This document shows, one piece after another, positions 61,403-64,000 of a stretch of 64,000 nucleotides of DNA; positions within the stretch are counted from its first letter, which is position 1, and each line of letters opens with the position of its first letter. The DNA is from Foliimonas ilicis (lineage in GTDB: Bacteria > Pseudomonadota > Alphaproteobacteria > Rhizobiales > Rhizobiaceae), in NCBI RefSeq assembly GCF_039939195.1, contig NZ_JBDUUH010000013.1, forward strand, positions 1 to 64,000, written 5' to 3'. The notes under the pieces were generated by a model. That model saw only the letters and a program-made list of their open reading frames with translations, did not search any database and was not told where the DNA came from. Both the position numbers and the translations under genes were made by a program.

Positions 61403-62428
61403 CTAGTGAAGCTGCAGCACGATCCGGCCATCGATGCCGCCTTCTTCCATGCGGGCGAAGATGGCGTTAATGTTCTCTAGCTTGTCCCAGGCGAAATGCG
61501 CGGCCACCGCGCCATTACCGGCGAAGTCGAGGGCTTCTTCGAGATCCTGGCGCGTGCCGACGATGGAGCCGCGTACGGTGATGCGCTTCAGCACGGTATC
61601 GAAGATGGGCATGGCGAATCTGCCTGGCGGCAGTCCGACGAGCGCCATCGTCCCGTGAGCGCGGAGCGCGCCGAAAGCCTGCTCGAAAGCCTTGGGGGAG
61701 ACTGCGGTGACGAGAACCCCGTGGACGCCGCCGAGCCTCTTTTGCAGTTCGACCGCGGGGTCGGTCTCGCGCGCATTGATCACGATCTCCGCGCCAAGCT
61801 TGGTGGCCAGGGCCAGTTTGTCGGCATGGACGTCGATGGCCGCGACATGCATGCCCATCGCCTTGGCATATTGGACCGCCATGTGGCCAAGCCCCCCGAT
61901 GCCGGAAACTGCCACCCATTCGCCCGGCTTGACCTCGGTTTCCTTGAGGCCCTTGTAGACCGTGACGCCAGCGCACAGGATCGGCGCGGCCGGCCCCCAG
62001 TCGAGGTTGTCCGGCAGGCGGCCGACATAATTTGGATCGGCAAGCGCGTATTCGGCGAAGCTGCCATTGACCGAGTAGCCTGTATTTTGCTGTACGCCGC
62101 AAAGCGTCTCCCAGCCAGTCCGGCAGTGTGGGCAATAGCCGCAGGCCGTGTGCAGCCACGGCACGCCGACCCGATCGCCTTCCTTGACCCTTTTTACCTC
62201 ACGTCCGATACCGATGACGGTGCCGACCCCCTCATGGCCGGGAATGAAAGGCAGCGTCGGCTTGACCGGCCAGTCCCCCTTCACGGCATGAAGATCGGTA
62301 TGGCATACACCTGTTGCGGCAATCTTGACCAAGATCTGGTCGGGACCGGGTTCGGGAATCGGTACGTCTTCAATCACCAACGGCTTGCCAAACTCACGTA
62401 CAATGGCAGCCCTCATCATATTGCTCAT
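61403..62428 (-). CDS. adhP: Zinc-dependent alcohol dehydrogenase, AdhP type
   Basis: A 341-residue NAD-dependent alcohol dehydrogenase. Catalytic zinc ligands are in TGVCHTDLHAVKGDWP and PGHEGVGTV. The structural zinc lobe is CGYCPHCRTGWETLC. The Rossmann motif is VSGIGGLGHMAVQYAKAMG, followed by the NAD-selecting acidic residue in AAIDVH. The tail VRGSIVGTRQDLEEALDFA is typical of propanol-preferring AdhP. It interconverts primary alcohols and aldehydes. It is intact; the neighbours on both sides (aldehyde dehydrogenase, phosphoketolase) are broken, so it may be retained by selection. Confidence 0.93.
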   Translation of the reverse strand: MSNMMRAAIVREFGKPLVIEDVPIPEPGPDQILVKIAATGVCHTDLHAVKGDWPVKPTLPFIPGHEGVGTVIGIGREVKRVKEGDRVGVPWLHTACGYCPHCRTGWETLCGVQQNTGYSVNGSFAEYALADPNYVGRLPDNLDWGPAAPILCAGVTVYKGLKETEVKPGEWVAVSGIGGLGHMAVQYAKAMGMHVAAIDVHADKLALATKLGAEIVINARETDPAVELQKRLGGVHGVLVTAVSPKAFEQAFGALRAHGTMALVGLPPGRFAMPIFDTVLKRITVRGSIVGTRQDLEEALDFAGNGAVAAHFAWDKLENINAIFARMEEGGIDGRIVLQLH

Positions 62429-62490
62429 TTGACGTTCCCTTCTGTTTATCTACCAGTAATGAAGACGCTAGCCCTGCGCATTGATTGAGA

Positions 62491-63586
62491 TCAAGGGGCC
62501 AGCGCCGCGATCTCGGTGCGAAGCCGTCCTGTCTCGGTAAACAGCTCCTCAGGACGATAGCTCCGCAGCCACTCTTCGAGCAGTTGCAGATGCTCGGGCT
62601 TCGACATGTCGCTGAAGGGCAAATGATGCGAGCGCCAGAAGCCCTCGCTCTTTAGGCCGTCGACGGTCTTTGGCCCGGTCCAACCTTTGGGTCTGCGCAG
62701 TACAATCATAGGCCAGCACGGCCGCTCGGTCTCGCCATCCTCACGCGCTGTCTTCTGGGTAGCCGCAATGCTTGCGAAGGCGTTGGCCAAGGCCGCTGCC
62801 AGCGCCTGATGCAACGCCTCCGGCTAGTCACCCTCTACGAAAAGAGGAGCGTAGCCATAACCGCGAAGCAACGCCTCCAGTTCCTCCGGCGGGATGCGCG
62901 ACAACACGGTCGGGTTTGCGATCTTATAGCCGTTCAGATGCAGGATAGCAGGACGACGCCGTCAGCGACCGGATTGAGAAACTTGTTGGAATGCCAGAAC
63001 GCTGCGAGTGGGTCGGTCTCGGCTTCGCCATCGCCGACGACGCTGGTTGCGATCAGATCCGGACTGTCCAGGACCGCTCCAAAGGCGTGCGCCAGCGCAA
63101 GCCGAGTTCGCCGCCCTCGTGGATAGAGCCCGATGTTTCGGGCGCGGCATGGCTGGGAATGCCCCCCGGAAACGAGAACTGCCGCACGAAACGACGCAAG
63201 CCGTCTTCGTCCTGTGAAATTTCGGGATAGAGTTCGCTATAGGTTCCTTCCATATAGGTGTTGGCCCCACGCTCGGCGCGCCATGGCCAGGGTGGCGATG
63301 TAAGAACATTCAGATCTTTGGCTTTGATGACGCGGTTTAGGTGGACGTAGATGAAGTTCAGCCTTGGCGTCGTACCCCAGTGGCCGAGCAGACGTGGTTT
63401 GACATGCTCGATTTTCAGCGATTCGCGCAGAACGAATGTCGAGCAGATGCACTGACCAACGGATAAGAAGTTCGCAGCACGCCACCAGGCATGCATCGCG
63501 TCCAGCACGTTGGACGTTAGGATCCCTTGCGGCGTGTTCGAGTTTTCCGGTTTGCTTGACGCCATGCCAAAATCTCTTGGCTTCAC
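62491..63586 (-). pseudogene. Phosphoketolase (xylulose-5-P/fructose-6-P), frameshifted and truncated
   Basis: From 63586: AMHAWWRAANFLSVGQ, IEHVKPRLLGHWGTTPRLNF, IYVHLNRVIKA, then a shift and NTYMEGTYSELYPEISQDED, QFSFPGGIPSHAAPETSGSI, HEGGELG. Other frames then supply DGEAETDPLAAFWHSNKFLN and IPPEELEALL-like sequence, and finally PMIVLRRPKGWTGPKTVDGL with KSEGFWRSHHLPFSDM, ending at 62491. This is the thiamine-diphosphate-binding first half of phosphoketolase (about 800 residues when whole); the second half is gone. Phosphoketolase would yield acetyl phosphate from sugar phosphates. Confidence 0.88.
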
Positions 63587-63760
63587 TATGTTGCCGATGG
63601 CCTATCATCGTTTGTGCGACTAACCTGTATGCCATCCTCCAATGGCCGGATCCGTTGAATGGCAATGCGCGCCACAAGCGCCGCTCCTTGCTTTGCATTG
63701 CGGTGATCGCAGACTGTACGGGGAGACCCGCGATCGTATGCACTAGACAATCCCGGCTCT

Positions 63761-64000
63761 ATGCTTGGCCGAAACGATGAATACGCGATTGGAGTAGACG
63801 CGGAGACGAACTCAATTGCCTTGATTCTTCTACTAGCTGTCGTGATCAGTGGCGCGCTGGCGCGCATGTCACCGATCGCCCTGCAGGCGGTCGATAAAGC
63901 TCAACATGATATGGACGCGGGACGGGCCGACGCCGATCTTTACGCCGATGCCGGAGCACGCGTCATGGAGCTTTACCGCCAGCGCATCGACGGCCGCTCC
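63761..64000 (+). pseudogene. Na+/H+ antiporter-like (CPA1) gene, internal deletion, runs off the window
   Basis: From ATG 63761 the frame reads MLGRNDEYAIGVDAETNSIA, LILLLAVVISGALARMSPIA, resembling the first membrane helix of CPA1 sodium/proton antiporters. It then continues directly LQAVDKAQHDMDAGRADADL, YADAGARVMELYRQRIDGRS, which resembles the cytoplasmic C-terminal helix of the same family. The intervening transmembrane domain (about 400 residues) appears to be deleted in frame. The end is outside the window. The assignment is from memory of family patterns and moderately certain. Confidence 0.45.

Overview
The window looks like accessory DNA (megaplasmid, secondary chromosome or genomic island) of an alphaproteobacterium of the order Hyphomicrobiales (Rhizobium / Agrobacterium / Brucella-Ochrobactrum relatives). 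The case rests on a combination of families typical of that order: a BA14K-type protein, an IalB-type protein, a MucR remnant, a DUF982 protein, several Ku/LigD remnants, and an hsp20 gene preceded by a ROSE-type RNA thermometer. The placement is inferred from gene content; no rRNA, tRNA or replication gene was found to confirm it.

Layout. (1) 1-2.3 kb: an IS630-type transposase start, a complete IS5/IS427-type element read by -1 slippage, a small unknown gene and a host-attachment-family gene. (2) 2.3-11.6 kb: a nine-gene minus-strand catabolic operon (shikimate-dehydrogenase-like enzyme, polar amino-acid-type ABC importer, Zn alcohol dehydrogenase, MaoC-type hydratase, fused CoA-transferase, aldo/keto reductase). 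It faces an IclR regulator across a region with a perfect TGGAACATGTTCCA palindrome. A truncated 3-dehydroshikimate dehydratase (quiC) start follows the regulator and points to hydroaromatic (quinate/shikimate-like) substrates. (3) 11.6-16.6 kb: a graveyard of integrative-element genes (MucR, DUF3991/TOPRIM, DUF1419, RcnB, IS5 tail), all broken, with one intact secreted unknown.

(4) 16.9-33.2 kb: two iron loci. On the plus strand lie a FhuF-type ferric-siderophore reductase, FecI/FecR, a TonB-dependent receptor and a complete FecBCDE-type importer. On the minus strand lie FecI/FecR, a haem-type TonB-dependent receptor fused to a second small beta-barrel, a haem oxygenase and a coupled 96-residue ORF. 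Both FecI genes are preceded by the same 28-base motif. The haem locus is bracketed by a diverged direct repeat of about 190 bp. (5) 34-39.6 kb: a GGDEF/degenerate-EAL protein, a PRC-barrel protein, a BA14K protein, a micro-ORF, and broken I78-inhibitor and transglutaminase genes.

(6) 40-47 kb: a DNA-repair graveyard (two Ku fragments, two LigD pseudogenes on opposite strands, a DnaE2 pseudogene lacking its catalytic block) surrounding an intact hsp20 and DUF982 gene. (7) 47.2-55.5 kb: an IalB-like gene and a 2140-residue autotransporter, with a divergent AraC-type regulator. (8) 55.5-64 kb: HAD-type, IS5 and membrane-sensor remnants, an intact SDR and alcohol dehydrogenase, and broken cation P-type ATPase, aldehyde dehydrogenase, phosphoketolase and Na+/H+ antiporter-like genes.

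Overall, well-preserved nutrient-acquisition operons are separated by stretches of extensive decay. The decay includes frameshifts, in-frame TAG stops and internal deletions. No CRISPR array was seen. The most unusual items are the double-barrel haem receptor, the shared motif upstream of both sigma-factor operons, the repeats flanking the haem locus, and the hsp20 thermosensor surviving inside the repair-gene graveyard.
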